In this document: positions 8,019 through 16,293 of the stretch, piece by piece
Layout: every line of letters begins with the position of its first letter
Numbering within the stretch: position 1 is the stretch's first letter
Assembly: GCA_004193545.1 (NCBI GenBank)
Contig: RPGO01000040.1
Coordinates: 62,001 to 126,000 of the forward strand
DNA length: 64,000 nucleotides
Direction: 5' to 3'
DNA from: Candidatus Argoarchaeum ethanivorans
GTDB taxonomy: Archaea; Halobacteriota; Methanosarcinia; Methanosarcinales; EX4572-44
Notes under the pieces: generated by a model
What the model saw: the letters and a program-made list of their open reading frames with translations, nothing else
Databases searched by the model: none
Told to the model about the DNA's origin: nothing
Position numbers and translations under genes: made by a program

Positions 8019-9893
8019 TCACGCTGGTAGATTTTTTCGGTATTGTGCGCCGAAGAATAATGATATGCTCTGGCAGACGTTATCCAGATGTGACAAGTCT
8101 TTTTCTTCATATATTCCTAGTTGCATTAACGTTTCATGTAATCTTTTTTGTGGTTCTATTTTTTCACGTGATTCGATCACGTCGTCTACGAGTTCTTCAA
8201 GATCTTTGAACAAATGGTAATTGACTATAAAAAATTTAACGTCTTCTTCAAGGAGAGAATAGTGTTCATCTGACACAAACGACATCGGATGGCTTTTTGT
8301 TAAATAAGGGGTTAAATCCTTTTCATTTTTTTGTATGTAATTATAGAACCAAGTAGGCATGCCAGAATTCCGATCGGTGCGGAATAATCCATAGACTTCT
8401 TCTAAAAGTTTTTCACCTCTTATGTAGTTTCCAGAAAGTGCATAAGTTATGGCAGCTTTTGTGAATGGATCGCATCGGTTCAGTCTATTTGAGCCGATTT
8501 GATCTCCTATGAGCCAGTCTATCACAAGTTTTGATAAAACGCCAAAGCCTAATCTAAACAGGATTTTATCTTCTCCTGGTTTGGACAGTTTTTCAAATTT
8601 TCTTGAATATTTTTGCTCCATTCCAAATTCTCTATTAAACATATCCCTGCACGCTTTTGTTATTTCTTTATTAATATTGGGTATTGCAATCTCAAGATAG
8701 TTTAACCGGATTTCAACATTGGCAGGTTTTAAGTAGTCTTTACCTAACTTTAAGTTGATAAGCAAGCGTATACAAAATTTTCGTAACTCTTCTAATGTTT
8801 TAGATAAATTTAAAATATTTACACGTTCACCAGCATATATAGTCATATTATATCTCTGTTTTCCTTGTACAATAGTTTTCACTGTCTTTAAATTCCATTT
8901 CATTCCACCAAGTATTGTAGGATGCTTCTGTGCTTCTTTTAATAGCTTTTCTGTAAACTCTTCTGGTTGAGAGATGCGCATGGTAATGATAAAAGCGGGT
9001 GAAAAAATTTCAGGCATTTTTGAATTTTTGTTTACTGGCTGCATAAGCTCACTGCTTAATGACTGAGCTTCAGGAACATACACACCTGTTATTGGCTCTT
9101 TGATAATCTCTAATAAAAATAATGATGACGCAGGGTCTATCACATTTAGGTTAAGAAGTTTTTCTATCAAATTTTTTTTAGAGAACATGAACTCTTTTAG
9201 ACCGAACCGTATCAGCCTGCAGAACCTCTGTTCAGGATTTCCCACGATGAACTCAGTATCGAATGGTACATCGTTATTTATCAATGAATTCTTTATATAA
9301 ACATCGATAATTTTATTTTTATTCCAATCGATAATTTTATTGTAGGGAAAACCGTGTGATAATATCCAACGCAATGCAATAATTGCATTTTCAAACTTTT
9401 CGACTTGATAGTAAGTCTCGCCCATACGCCCATATCTTACGTTGTTCAATAAAACAAAAAATGGGTTGAATTGACCATTTCCTACAAAGCTATCAATAGT
9501 TCCATATCGATGATCTTCAAACGACTCTCCATCAGCCCCGCACACCAAAATATTTTTATTAGTTATGAAAAAAGGAGCATAATCTAATGCGGTTATAACA
9601 TTTACCATATATGTACCAGAACTTATTTTATCATGTTCTTTATTGAGTTCATCTGTTTCCAGTACAGCGTAAAACACACGTTCATCAAGTCTCGTAATGT
9701 GCTGTAAAAAAGACACTCGAAATGGTTTATTGTTGTTCGCATTATAATCTATAAAAATACACTCTATTGAAAACTTATGAGTGCCCTCCCCACCCAACTC
9801 ATAACCCCGCGATGGAAAAACGAAGACACCTTCCAGTGATTCAAGATCACTCGATATCACTTCAACATCTGACTTGTAAATATTGTACTTCAT
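8019..9893 (-). CDS. Unknown protein, last gene of nitrilase cassette
   Basis: I do not recognise this 624-residue protein. It has no signal peptide or membrane segment and looks cytosolic. The N-terminal half (residues 1-160) is beta-rich, with FVFPSRGYELGG and NILVCGADGESFEDHRYG. The middle and C-terminal parts are more helical, including LRKFCIRLLINLKLGKDYL and a tetratricopeptide-like tail segment near AITYALSGNYIRGEKLLEEV. No Walker, nuclease, polymerase or helicase motif is visible. It starts 3 bp after the previous gene in an AT-rich operon with the 390-residue protein and the nitrilase-fold enzyme, so the three probably work as a unit. Base composition is clearly lower in GC than the housekeeping genes around it, which suggests acquisition by transfer. 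Confidence 0.75.
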   Translation of the reverse strand: MKYNIYKSDVEVISSDLESLEGVFVFPSRGYELGGEGTHKFSIECIFIDYNANNNKPFRVSFLQHITRLDERVFYAVLETDELNKEHDKISSGTYMVNVITALDYAPFFITNKNILVCGADGESFEDHRYGTIDSFVGNGQFNPFFVLLNNVRYGRMGETYYQVEKFENAIIALRWILSHGFPYNKIIDWNKNKIIDVYIKNSLINNDVPFDTEFIVGNPEQRFCRLIRFGLKEFMFSKKNLIEKLLNLNVIDPASSLFLLEIIKEPITGVYVPEAQSLSSELMQPVNKNSKMPEIFSPAFIITMRISQPEEFTEKLLKEAQKHPTILGGMKWNLKTVKTIVQGKQRYNMTIYAGERVNILNLSKTLEELRKFCIRLLINLKLGKDYLKPANVEIRLNYLEIAIPNINKEITKACRDMFNREFGMEQKYSRKFEKLSKPGEDKILFRLGFGVLSKLVIDWLIGDQIGSNRLNRCDPFTKAAITYALSGNYIRGEKLLEEVYGLFRTDRNSGMPTWFYNYIQKNEKDLTPYLTKSHPMSFVSDEHYSLLEEDVKFFIVNYHLFKDLEELVDDVIESREKIEPQKRLHETLMQLGIYEEKDLSHLDNVCQSISLFFGAQYRKNLPA

Positions 9894-9896
9894 TTC

Positions 9897-11069
9897 TTAA
9901 ACGTGTTTTCGCTTATACTCCTGAAAGTCTCTATTCAGTTCTGACATTATATTCCCATCAAAAGGAAGGAGGTCTTGAGGTGGACCAAATATAGTAGACT
10001 CTAAGTCCATAAGCGCTGGGTTTTCATATGAATCAATAAGGCGGTTAATCAATCCATCTTCCATAGCTTTGTCATCTTTGCCTTTTACATAATCCGATGC
10101 AGCACATTGTTGAGCGCCTCTTATAGCTTGTTCAGACATTTGCAGAAGATCACTGATGAGTCTGTCTGAAATCTCTTTTGAATTTCTGTGTCTGACTTGG
10201 ATATCCTTGATAGTTCTGGAACCAACTGAATAATACTTGAGGTCTTCGATTGCAATTTTAAAATCATCCTTTTTAACCACCTGTATTTTATTTTGATCTT
10301 CAATATGTATTCTATCAGCAATCTTATCTCTGAAAATATCAATATTAAATAATCCTTCTGTTGGTACGATGATAACTGCTGTTTCTTCTTTTTTTCCACC
10401 AAAAAATGGTTGGAATGGAAAAAATGGAAACTTCTTCTTTTCTTGAATGAATAAATCTGAATAAATAGCCCCAGACTCATTTAACCCTTCACGATCAAAC
10501 TCAATTTCCACCGTTAAATGTGGATCAGCATCAAACGCATAATTAGATATAAATTTAGGCGCTATCCAGTTAATATGTTTAAGCTGCTGTGTAGGTATGT
10601 ATTCCCACAATTCATTAAGATAAGCTTTCGCCAAATCTCTTTGCTTATAATCTCTAACATCCTTTCTTACTGTGCTTGTAAAATAATATGCAAAATTGGG
10701 ACCATTAAAATGACAATTTAAAATTGTGTTTTCACGAGGAAAATCTATTTGCATACATTTATGATCTTCTGATGTTAGTGTAATAAAATAGGCACTTAGC
10801 CCTATTTTGTCAATCCCACATTCTCTGTTGGCATAACCAGCAATGTCTTCGAGACGTGATTCTAACCAATCATACTCTCTTTGAGAGTCATCAAACGCTT
10901 TAGTAGAACTCTTTTTTTTTAATCTTTCAATATACTTCAAAACAGGATTATAGTCTTCAGAAAAACTCTTTAAAATCTTATCTCCTTTTTCGACACCTTT
11001 ACATGGTTTATTTCCAGTTTTTTTTGGAATACCCCAATCATCTAAACTATACTCAACCATTCTTACCAC
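9897..11069 (-). CDS. Unknown protein, middle gene of nitrilase cassette
   Basis: This 390-residue protein belongs to no family I can name. It begins with a short polar segment, then a charged helical region (VLKYIERLKKKSS, residues about 43-55). An alpha/beta region follows (YFITLTSEDHKCMQIDFPRE, then FAYYFTSTVRKD). An acidic, Asp- and Glu-rich C-terminal third ends in EYKRKHV. There is no signal peptide, membrane segment, P-loop or polymerase YxDD motif. Its start codon overlaps the end of the nitrilase-fold gene by 7 bp and its stop lies 3 bp before the 624-codon gene, so expression is coupled. It may be a partner, sensor or inhibitor of the enzyme; that is inference from operon structure only. 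Confidence 0.75.
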   Translation of the reverse strand: MVRMVEYSLDDWGIPKKTGNKPCKGVEKGDKILKSFSEDYNPVLKYIERLKKKSSTKAFDDSQREYDWLESRLEDIAGYANRECGIDKIGLSAYFITLTSEDHKCMQIDFPRENTILNCHFNGPNFAYYFTSTVRKDVRDYKQRDLAKAYLNELWEYIPTQQLKHINWIAPKFISNYAFDADPHLTVEIEFDREGLNESGAIYSDLFIQEKKKFPFFPFQPFFGGKKEETAVIIVPTEGLFNIDIFRDKIADRIHIEDQNKIQVVKKDDFKIAIEDLKYYSVGSRTIKDIQVRHRNSKEISDRLISDLLQMSEQAIRGAQQCAASDYVKGKDDKAMEDGLINRLIDSYENPALMDLESTIFGPPQDLLPFDGNIMSELNRDFQEYKRKHV

Positions 11070-12568
11070 TTCTTTGTTATAGACTTGATTATTTTTTTAC
11101 TTTGTTGTAAATATGTTCCTACAGTGTATAACTTATCTTTAACATTTTCATCTTCTGTTTCGGTTAATTTTTTGTCTTTGACCTTTTCGAGCTGATCTAA
11201 ACGCTTCACAAGTTGTTCCAGACTTTCAATAAGTTGTGTTGGAATTTCTTCCTTCTGTGTATATTCATAAATTCTCTGAAAAATGCCCAATAACTCATTT
11301 TTACGCAGTTCATCAATAACTACCTTGTTTCCTAAAGCACCATCTTCAAAATATCCTATAAACTCATCTGAACAATACATATCTATCATTGGATACAAAG
11401 AGTTCGAGTTTACTTTATCGTATATAACCTCTTTAGGAAGAACATAGTTCCATTTAGTATCCTTTCGCTCACAGATTTGCATAATCTCAATTGGATTCCG
11501 TGAGGCTCTCACAACCTCTTTATAATTAGATAAAAGAGCACATTCCAAAAAATATAGTCTATCTGATGTATTAACAAATTCCATCTTATGCAGATTTCCC
11601 CGACCCATTTTAGTCAATCTGTGTTCACTTGTATCATTAAATATTGCTTTTTTATTGAATACAAGAAGGCTGCCGTGAACAGGGGAGTCGTTCTTGTTTG
11701 GATTCGTGGAACCATCTGAAACATTGACAAACAGAGTATAAGTACATGCCCTCAACGCCCTCGTTGGTAGACACAAATAATATTCATATAGCGCTTCATC
11801 AATAGATGGATGATTCATCCGTGGATTATATTGTAATATAAAAACAATGTCTGGAGCACCGTGTTTTTTAGAATATTCGATTAGACTTTCAATCACCGAG
11901 AAACCTGCTTCTGTTTTTTCATACAGTTGATCGAAGCAGATTAGAGGGAAAAAACTAAATTTTTGCAATCCTGGCGTTCCATTGTTTTCTCTTGCGTTTA
12001 CTTTAAAGCATGATAAGCAGCCACCGTGCAATATTTCTGAATTGCGCGATCCAGTCTGTTCACAACCTGCTGGGAATAACTTTGACTGGAAATACTGCTT
12101 TACCTCATCACCTGATTTGACAATAATCGAGCAGAAATTAACAGGTTTGTCTTTTTTGATATGCGTGTAATCTGTACTTTCGATTATTGGTCTCACTTGT
12201 TCCTCCTTTTTACGGTTGTCTGATCCCTCTAATAATTCTACAAATCTTTCCAACGATATGTAATCAAAACCTGCTAACAGAATGAAATCAGAATTAAATT
12301 TCTTAACACATTCTTTTAGTTTATCTACACATTCGTGAGGAACAGACCATTCAGGAAACACAGCAACGTCAACACGACGACCTTGAAAATTTGATTCTTT
12401 TATAGTGTTCAATGTTTGTTCAATCAATTTCCATTGTTTTCCTGGATCTTTATGCCTTACAAAATTTCCATCTTTTTTCCAGCAAACAGGTAGCTGAGCC
12501 ATAGCAATAACAAGATTAGAATCAGAATTTACATTAAAATCAATAAAATCCTCATATATATCAAACAT
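11063..12568 (-). CDS. Nitrilase-fold (carbon-nitrogen hydrolase) enzyme, first gene of cassette
   Basis: The first about 345 residues form a carbon-nitrogen hydrolase domain. The catalytic triad is present: Glu73 in VAVFPEWSVP, Lys163 in YFQSKLFPAG and Cys211 in FPLICFDQLY. Such enzymes cleave or transfer amide groups. Here the substrate is unknown, and insertions (residues 110-140 and 170-200) set it apart from housekeeping amidases. After the domain comes a 150-residue extension ending in a probable coiled coil (IESLEQLVKRLDQLEKVKD). A nitrilase domain is known fused to a reverse transcriptase in type 1 defence-associated RTs, but no RT is here. The gene leads a three-gene operon, and a 13-bp tandem repeat lies upstream. 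A role in defence is inference; an amidase in an unknown pathway is the alternative. Confidence 0.8.
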   Translation of the reverse strand: MFDIYEDFIDFNVNSDSNLVIAMAQLPVCWKKDGNFVRHKDPGKQWKLIEQTLNTIKESNFQGRRVDVAVFPEWSVPHECVDKLKECVKKFNSDFILLAGFDYISLERFVELLEGSDNRKKEEQVRPIIESTDYTHIKKDKPVNFCSIIVKSGDEVKQYFQSKLFPAGCEQTGSRNSEILHGGCLSCFKVNARENNGTPGLQKFSFFPLICFDQLYEKTEAGFSVIESLIEYSKKHGAPDIVFILQYNPRMNHPSIDEALYEYYLCLPTRALRACTYTLFVNVSDGSTNPNKNDSPVHGSLLVFNKKAIFNDTSEHRLTKMGRGNLHKMEFVNTSDRLYFLECALLSNYKEVVRASRNPIEIMQICERKDTKWNYVLPKEVIYDKVNSNSLYPMIDMYCSDEFIGYFEDGALGNKVVIDELRKNELLGIFQRIYEYTQKEEIPTQLIESLEQLVKRLDQLEKVKDKKLTETEDENVKDKLYTVGTYLQQSKKIIKSITKKW

Positions 12569-12615
12569 TTATACCATTCCTAACTTGACTTTATCACACT
12601 CACCCGCATGTATCT

Positions 12616-12641
12616 CGACACACAAATTCGACACACAAATT
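12616..12641. repeat. Tandem 13-bp direct repeat upstream of the cassette
   Basis: CGACACACAAATT occurs twice head to tail (12616-12628 and 12629-12641), 48-73 bp upstream of the first start codon of the minus-strand three-gene cassette. A TATA-like AT-rich stretch (TTAATAAAAA read on the minus strand, near 12645-12655) lies just beyond it. An operator or activator site is possible. It could also be chance duplication. Confidence 0.4.
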
Positions 12642-13125
12642 GAGGATTTTTATTAACTTGTAGTTTTACTATGATATTTGTAGTTTTCTAAATGGTTCGG
12701 ATGTATTATGAGGCTATCAAATCGCCTCGGAAATTTTGCGTTTCTGGCAGAGGTATGCCAATCCTCATTGCTGTAAAAGTATCGAGACATTCCGCAATGA
12801 TAAATAATTTTCAAGCGAGTCTGTGAAAGAGATTAACTTTTAAGTCAAAAAGCTAATTTTATGGCTGTCGACTTGCTCAGGTATTATGCTAAAACTTCGA
12901 TTTTTCCAAAAGACCTGAAACCCTGGTCAACAGGCACAACTCCGCCAGTTCCAACCACTGTATGACTAAAACAACCACGACAATTAAAATTACACCCAGC
13001 CAACTGAACAGTACACTAAAACTCAGACAGAGCGAGATAACACAGATTCACAACATCCATAAACCACACAAATCATTCAAGATACTATCGGACAAAATAT
13101 AGGGGTGTTGAGAAGCGAGAGTTAG
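12642..13125. other. Intergenic, no gene recognised
   Basis: This stretch holds the presumed promoter of the minus-strand nitrilase cassette at its left end. No frame of useful length, RNA gene or mobile-element end was recognised in the remainder. Confidence 0.35.
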
Positions 13126-13263
13126 CTTAATGGCGAGATCGATGAAACGGATCGAGAGATTGATAGAATGGTTTATGAGCTTTATATGGCGATGAAGGGA
13201 TCAACCAGATTCACAGATTGGAACGAATTCGTTAAAGAACTTTCCACGGAAAGGTTAGTATGA
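13126..13263 (+). pseudogene. Remnant resembling a restriction-methylase C-terminal tail
   Basis: A 45-codon open stretch without a start codon reads GEIDETDREIDRMVYELY, then EFVKELSTERLV. The pattern of Ile-Asp repeats ending in (L/M)VYELY is typical of the end of type IIG and related N6-adenine methylases. The same motif ends the 68-residue protein at 38344-38550. No upstream coding part survives. This is judged by motif only. Confidence 0.3.
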
Positions 13264-13286
13264 CATGAGACAATATTAGTTTAGAG

Positions 13287-14267
13287 ATGAACAATATGAA
13301 AATGGTTTATGGACCAGTTCCATCACGGCGGCTTGGTCGTTCTCTTGGTGTCAACCCGATCCCACTTAAAACATGCAACTATTCCTGCGTGTACTGCCAG
13401 CTCGGCAGGACCGCACACGTAACCAATCAGCGTCAGGACTTCTTTTCACCGGAAGAAATATTAGGCGAGATCAGGAGTGCAATAGAAATAAAAGATGGTC
13501 GTGGCGATGGTGAAATAGATTTTGTAACTTTTATAGGAGAAGGTGAACCGACGTTATGCAAAAGCATCGGCTGGTTAATCAGGAAGACCAGGGAAATAGC
13601 AGATGTGCCAGTGGCTGTTGATACAAATGGTTCGCTTCTCTACAGGGAAGACGTAAGAAATGACCTTTTACAGGCAGATGTTGTTATGCCGTCCCTTGAC
13701 GCAGGCACCGCCGAAACATTCAGAAAGATAAACAGGCCGCACCACGAGATCGGTTTTAAGAAGGTTGTCGAAGGCATGGAACAGTTCAGGCAGGAGTATG
13801 CAGGAGAGATATGGCTGGAAGTCATGCTGGTAAAAGGAATCAATGACTCAGAAAAAGAACTAAAAGCAATAAGAAGCAGGCTTGAAAAGATAAAACCAGA
13901 CAGAATCTATATAAATGTCCCGATAAGACCTCCTGCAGAATCATGGGCGATTCCACCAGACAAAGAGACGATCGCATTAGTACACGCGATTCTTGGTGAT
14001 GGTAATGTGGTAGATATTGCTGCAGAAGAGACTGGTGAATTTTCTATCGAGGGCTTCACAAACCCAGAAGACGCTATTTTAGCAATAACAAGACGGCACC
14101 CGATGAGGGAGATCCAGGTTATAGAAACACTAAAGAAATTCAAGGCAGGGAATCTTCACGATGATTTAAAAAGGCTGAAGGAAAGCGGAAAAATAAAAAA
14201 GGTGAAATACCGGGAGAAAGTCTTCTGGCTTGCAGTGGAAGGAAAAAGAGGTAAAGAATATGAATAG
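13287..14267 (+). CDS. Radical SAM protein of the COG0731 type
   Basis: This is a cytosolic radical S-adenosylmethionine protein of 326 residues. The 4Fe-4S cluster motif is CNYSCVYCQLG (residues about 31-41). It follows the family opening YGPVPSRRLGRSLGVNPI. Other barrel motifs are FIGEGEPTL (SAM-binding GEP) and VDTNGSLL. The C-terminal 90 residues form a winged-helix-like domain (IQVIETLKKFKAGNLHDDL). COG0731 proteins resemble wyosine synthases but are a separate group of unknown reaction, and the true Taw1 of this genome is at 58955. The stop overlaps the start of the downstream permease gene, which suggests cotranscription. An alternative start lies 3 codons downstream. Confidence 0.85.
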   Translation: MNNMKMVYGPVPSRRLGRSLGVNPIPLKTCNYSCVYCQLGRTAHVTNQRQDFFSPEEILGEIRSAIEIKDGRGDGEIDFVTFIGEGEPTLCKSIGWLIRKTREIADVPVAVDTNGSLLYREDVRNDLLQADVVMPSLDAGTAETFRKINRPHHEIGFKKVVEGMEQFRQEYAGEIWLEVMLVKGINDSEKELKAIRSRLEKIKPDRIYINVPIRPPAESWAIPPDKETIALVHAILGDGNVVDIAAEETGEFSIEGFTNPEDAILAITRRHPMREIQVIETLKKFKAGNLHDDLKRLKESGKIKKVKYREKVFWLAVEGKRGKEYE

Positions 14268-14697
14268 TCCAAAACCTGGTGGTGGTAAAAAACCCAAAAG
14301 TATCGGCAAGTCTTTTTATCGAGCATTAAAAAGCTTGGGATCAGCTCTTCCAATGCTGCTGGCTGTTGTCCTGCTTCTTGGGCTTTTCTTAACCTTTGTA
14401 TCAAAACAGTTTATTGCATCTGTATTTACAGGGGAATTGTTTTGTGATACGATAATTGGTTCCGCGATTGGTAGTATTGCAGCAGGCAATCCTATCACCA
14501 GCTATATAATAGGCGGGGAGCTTATGAAAGAAGGCGTGAGTCTCTTTGCGATAACTGCATTCATGGTGACCTGGGTAACAGTTAGTATAGCTCAGTTTCC
14601 TGCTGAAGCAGCATTTCTTGGCAAACGATTCGCATTGATTAGAAACGCACTTGGGTTCATTCTTGCCATCCTAGTGTCTCAGCAACTTAATTTTTAG
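14260..14697 (+). CDS. Small permease, C-terminus cut by IS630 copy 1
   Basis: This is a short integral membrane protein with about three or four hydrophobic helices, the first at residues 22-47 (LPMLLAVVLLLGLFLTF). The conserved block IGSAIGSIAAGNPITSYIIG and the later AQFPAEAAFLGKRFALIRN match the half-size permease family related to DUF318/ArsP-like transporters. The substrate is unknown. The start ATG overlaps the end of the radical SAM gene. IS630 copy 1 inserts at 14675 and supplies the last residues (SQQLNF) and the stop. Removing the IS and one CTAG copy restores an ending KVGI with a TGA at 15867, giving 143 residues, so the damage is limited to the tail. Confidence 0.7.
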   Translation: MNSPKPGGGKKPKSIGKSFYRALKSLGSALPMLLAVVLLLGLFLTFVSKQFIASVFTGELFCDTIIGSAIGSIAAGNPITSYIIGGELMKEGVSLFAITAFMVTWVTVSIAQFPAEAAFLGKRFALIRNALGFILAILVSQQLNF

Positions 14698-14733
14698 ACA
14701 AAGTTTATAAACCTGTGAGTCCAACCATATTCT

Positions 14734-15165
14734 ATGGAAAAAATAAAACTTACAGAGAAAGAGGTGGAGTATCTCAACGATTTCGTGAAAATGGGGCGTA
14801 AAAGCGCGAGAGAATTGACCCGGGCACATATTTTGCTTCTGGTCAATGATGGAAAAAAGGAAATGGAGATAAAAGATACGCTGCGGATCAGCAGGGCAAC
14901 CGTTTCCAACACCAAGAAGAAATACCGCGAAGAAAGTCTCCAAAGCGCCCTCGCGGAGAAACCAAGATCCGGTCAGCCTAAAAAGTATACAGAGAAACAT
15001 GAGGCGGAAGTTATAGCGCAGGCATGCACCGAATCACCTGATGGGCGCAAGAGATGGACACTTACACTACTAACAGAAGAAATGCGAAAGAAGGATGGGT
15101 TTGAAACGATAAACAAAGAGAGTATCAGGCTTATTTTAAAAAAAGCAAAACTAAACCTTGGTTAA
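14734..15165 (+). CDS. IS630 transposase, orfA (DNA-binding half)
   Basis: This 143-residue N-terminal half of an IS630-type transposase carries two helix-turn-helix-like segments (KEMEIKDTLRISRATVSNT and the later LTEEMRKKDGFETINKES). It binds the element's ends. Its frame ends shortly after an A7 run (15138-15144). A -1 slip there reads KPWLRRMWC into orfB, exactly as in single-frame IS630 transposases. The same junction exists in copy 2. The start ATG follows the left terminal repeat by about 37 bp. Unlike copy 2, this orfA has no internal shift. Confidence 0.88.
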   Translation: MEKIKLTEKEVEYLNDFVKMGRKSARELTRAHILLLVNDGKKEMEIKDTLRISRATVSNTKKKYREESLQSALAEKPRSGQPKKYTEKHEAEVIAQACTESPDGRKRWTLTLLTEEMRKKDGFETINKESIRLILKKAKLNLG

Positions 15166-15829
15166 GGCGGATGTGGTGCATACAGACGATCGACACCGAA
15201 TACAGAGAACGGATGTACGATGTTCTCGATCTGTACGAAGAACCGTACGACCCGGGAAGTCCCATTGTCTGTTTTGACGAGAAACCAAAGCAACTTCTTG
15301 GAGATAAAAGGATTTCCATCCCTATGAAGCCTGGAATCCCTGTGAAATATGATTATGAATATATCAGGAACGGTACAGCAAACATTTTCATGGCGGTCGA
15401 ATTTAAAGCAGGAAAACTGGTGACGAGAGGATCACCAAAAGAAGAACCATGGTAGATTTTGCACAATTCGTGAAGATACTTGTCGATGAAGAATACCCAG
15501 ACGTTAAAATCATCCGGCTGGTTATGGATAATCTCAATACTCACAAGGAAAAGTCATTTTACGAGGCATTCGGCGAGGGGGAGGCGGAAATGATTTTGAG
15601 CAAGATCGAGTTTCATTACACACCAAAGCATGCAAGCTGGCTTAATGCCGCTGAAATCGAGATCAATGTAATGGATATCGAATGCACTGACAGACGGATT
15701 GGAGATATGGAGATACTGACTCATGAGGTGACAGCGTGGACCAGGAGACGGAATGACGATGAAAAGAAAATCAACTGGGGGTTTACGAGGAGAAAGGCGG
15801 ATAAGAAACTGTCCAAGTATTATGTCTAA
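15144..15829 (+). pseudogene. IS630 transposase, orfB (catalytic half), frameshifted
   Basis: This holds the DDE catalytic half of the IS630 transposase. First Asp: IVCFDEKPKQLLG. Second Asp: LVMDNLNTH. Glu: SWLNAAEIEI. It is read by a -1 shift from orfA at the A7 run. In this copy the frame breaks near 15424, where GTGACGAGAGGATCACC replaces GTGACCCAGATCACC of copy 2 (two extra bases). The sequence goes on in a second frame from about 15449 (MVDFAQFVKILVDEEY). The protein is therefore split into two pieces and presumably inactive. Confidence 0.85.
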
Positions 15830-15848
15830 GAACTAAATTGTCGAGACA

Positions 15849-16171
15849 CTAGTAAAGGTGGGTATCTGACAAATGAAGCACCTGAAAGAATGTATTTAGA
15901 TGCTGCAGAACTTGGAGTGGAATATTTTGTTGTTCCATGGACAAAAGTAGATAAAATGAAAAAATATTGTTCACTTTTATCAAAAGCATCAAATAATACA
16001 AAATTCCTTTTCCCTGGTATCAGACGTGACTATCAAGGTGGAGATATAATAGAAGCATTCAAAGCTGTTAAGCCATTTTCAAGTTATGCAATCGTTGGAA
16101 GAGCAATATACGCTGCTGGTGATATAAAAAAAGCAGCAGAAAGATTATATGAGGCTATTAAAGATTTTTGA
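15849..16171 (+). pseudogene. C-terminal half of an OMP decarboxylase-like protein
   Basis: An open frame begins right at the IS630 border (SKGGYLTNEAPERMYLDAA) and runs to a natural stop at 16171. GVEYFVVPWTKVDKM, FLFPGIRRDYQGGD and YAIVGRAIYAAGD match the last strands and the phosphate-binding loops of the orotidine-5'-phosphate decarboxylase superfamily. The N-terminal half, with the catalytic Asp/Lys residues, is absent, so this is a fragment. The IS has an intact CTAG duplication, so the truncation happened before insertion or by a separate event. A short in-frame ATG at 15890 could give a 93-residue product, probably without function. Confidence 0.6.
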
Positions 16172-16201
16172 TTATAGTGTGCGTCTACCATCTTTTTAAG
16201 G

Positions 16202-16293
16202 TTATATACTTTTAAACCCTATAATTCATATGAAAATATAAGGGTGATAAAACGATGAGATTTATTTATGGAGTCGATGTTCTTGAACGATGA
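16202..16293 (+). promoter_or_regulatory. Promoter and leader ORF upstream of alaS
   Basis: An archaeal TATA-like box (TTATATAC, 16202-16209) is followed about 35 bp later by a strong ribosome-binding site (GGTGAT, 16243-16248). That site is 6 bp from an ATG at 16255, which opens a 12-codon frame (MRFIYGVDVLER, stop at 16291-16293). The alaS ATG at 16268 lies inside this leader in another frame and has no site of its own. Coupled translation is possible. Wrong start choice is the alternative. Confidence 0.45.

Larger units (their letters stand above)
14675..15848. mobile_element. IS630-family insertion sequence, copy 1
   Basis: The element is 1174 bp. Its ends are imperfect inverted repeats beginning TGTCTC: left TGTCTCAGCAACTTAATTTT, right TGTCTCGACAATTTAGTTCT when read inward. 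CTAG occurs directly outside both ends (14671-14674 and 15849-15852). Copy 2 at 36385-37557 is nearly identical and flanked by GTAG. orfA is intact here. orfB has a 2-nt insertion near 15424 relative to copy 2, so this copy probably cannot make full transposase. Confidence 0.92.

Noticed and set aside
9897-11069. Reverse transcriptase as partner of the nitrilase, as in type 1 defence-associated RTs
   Set aside because: No YxDD or other RT motif occurs in the 390- or 624-residue protein.
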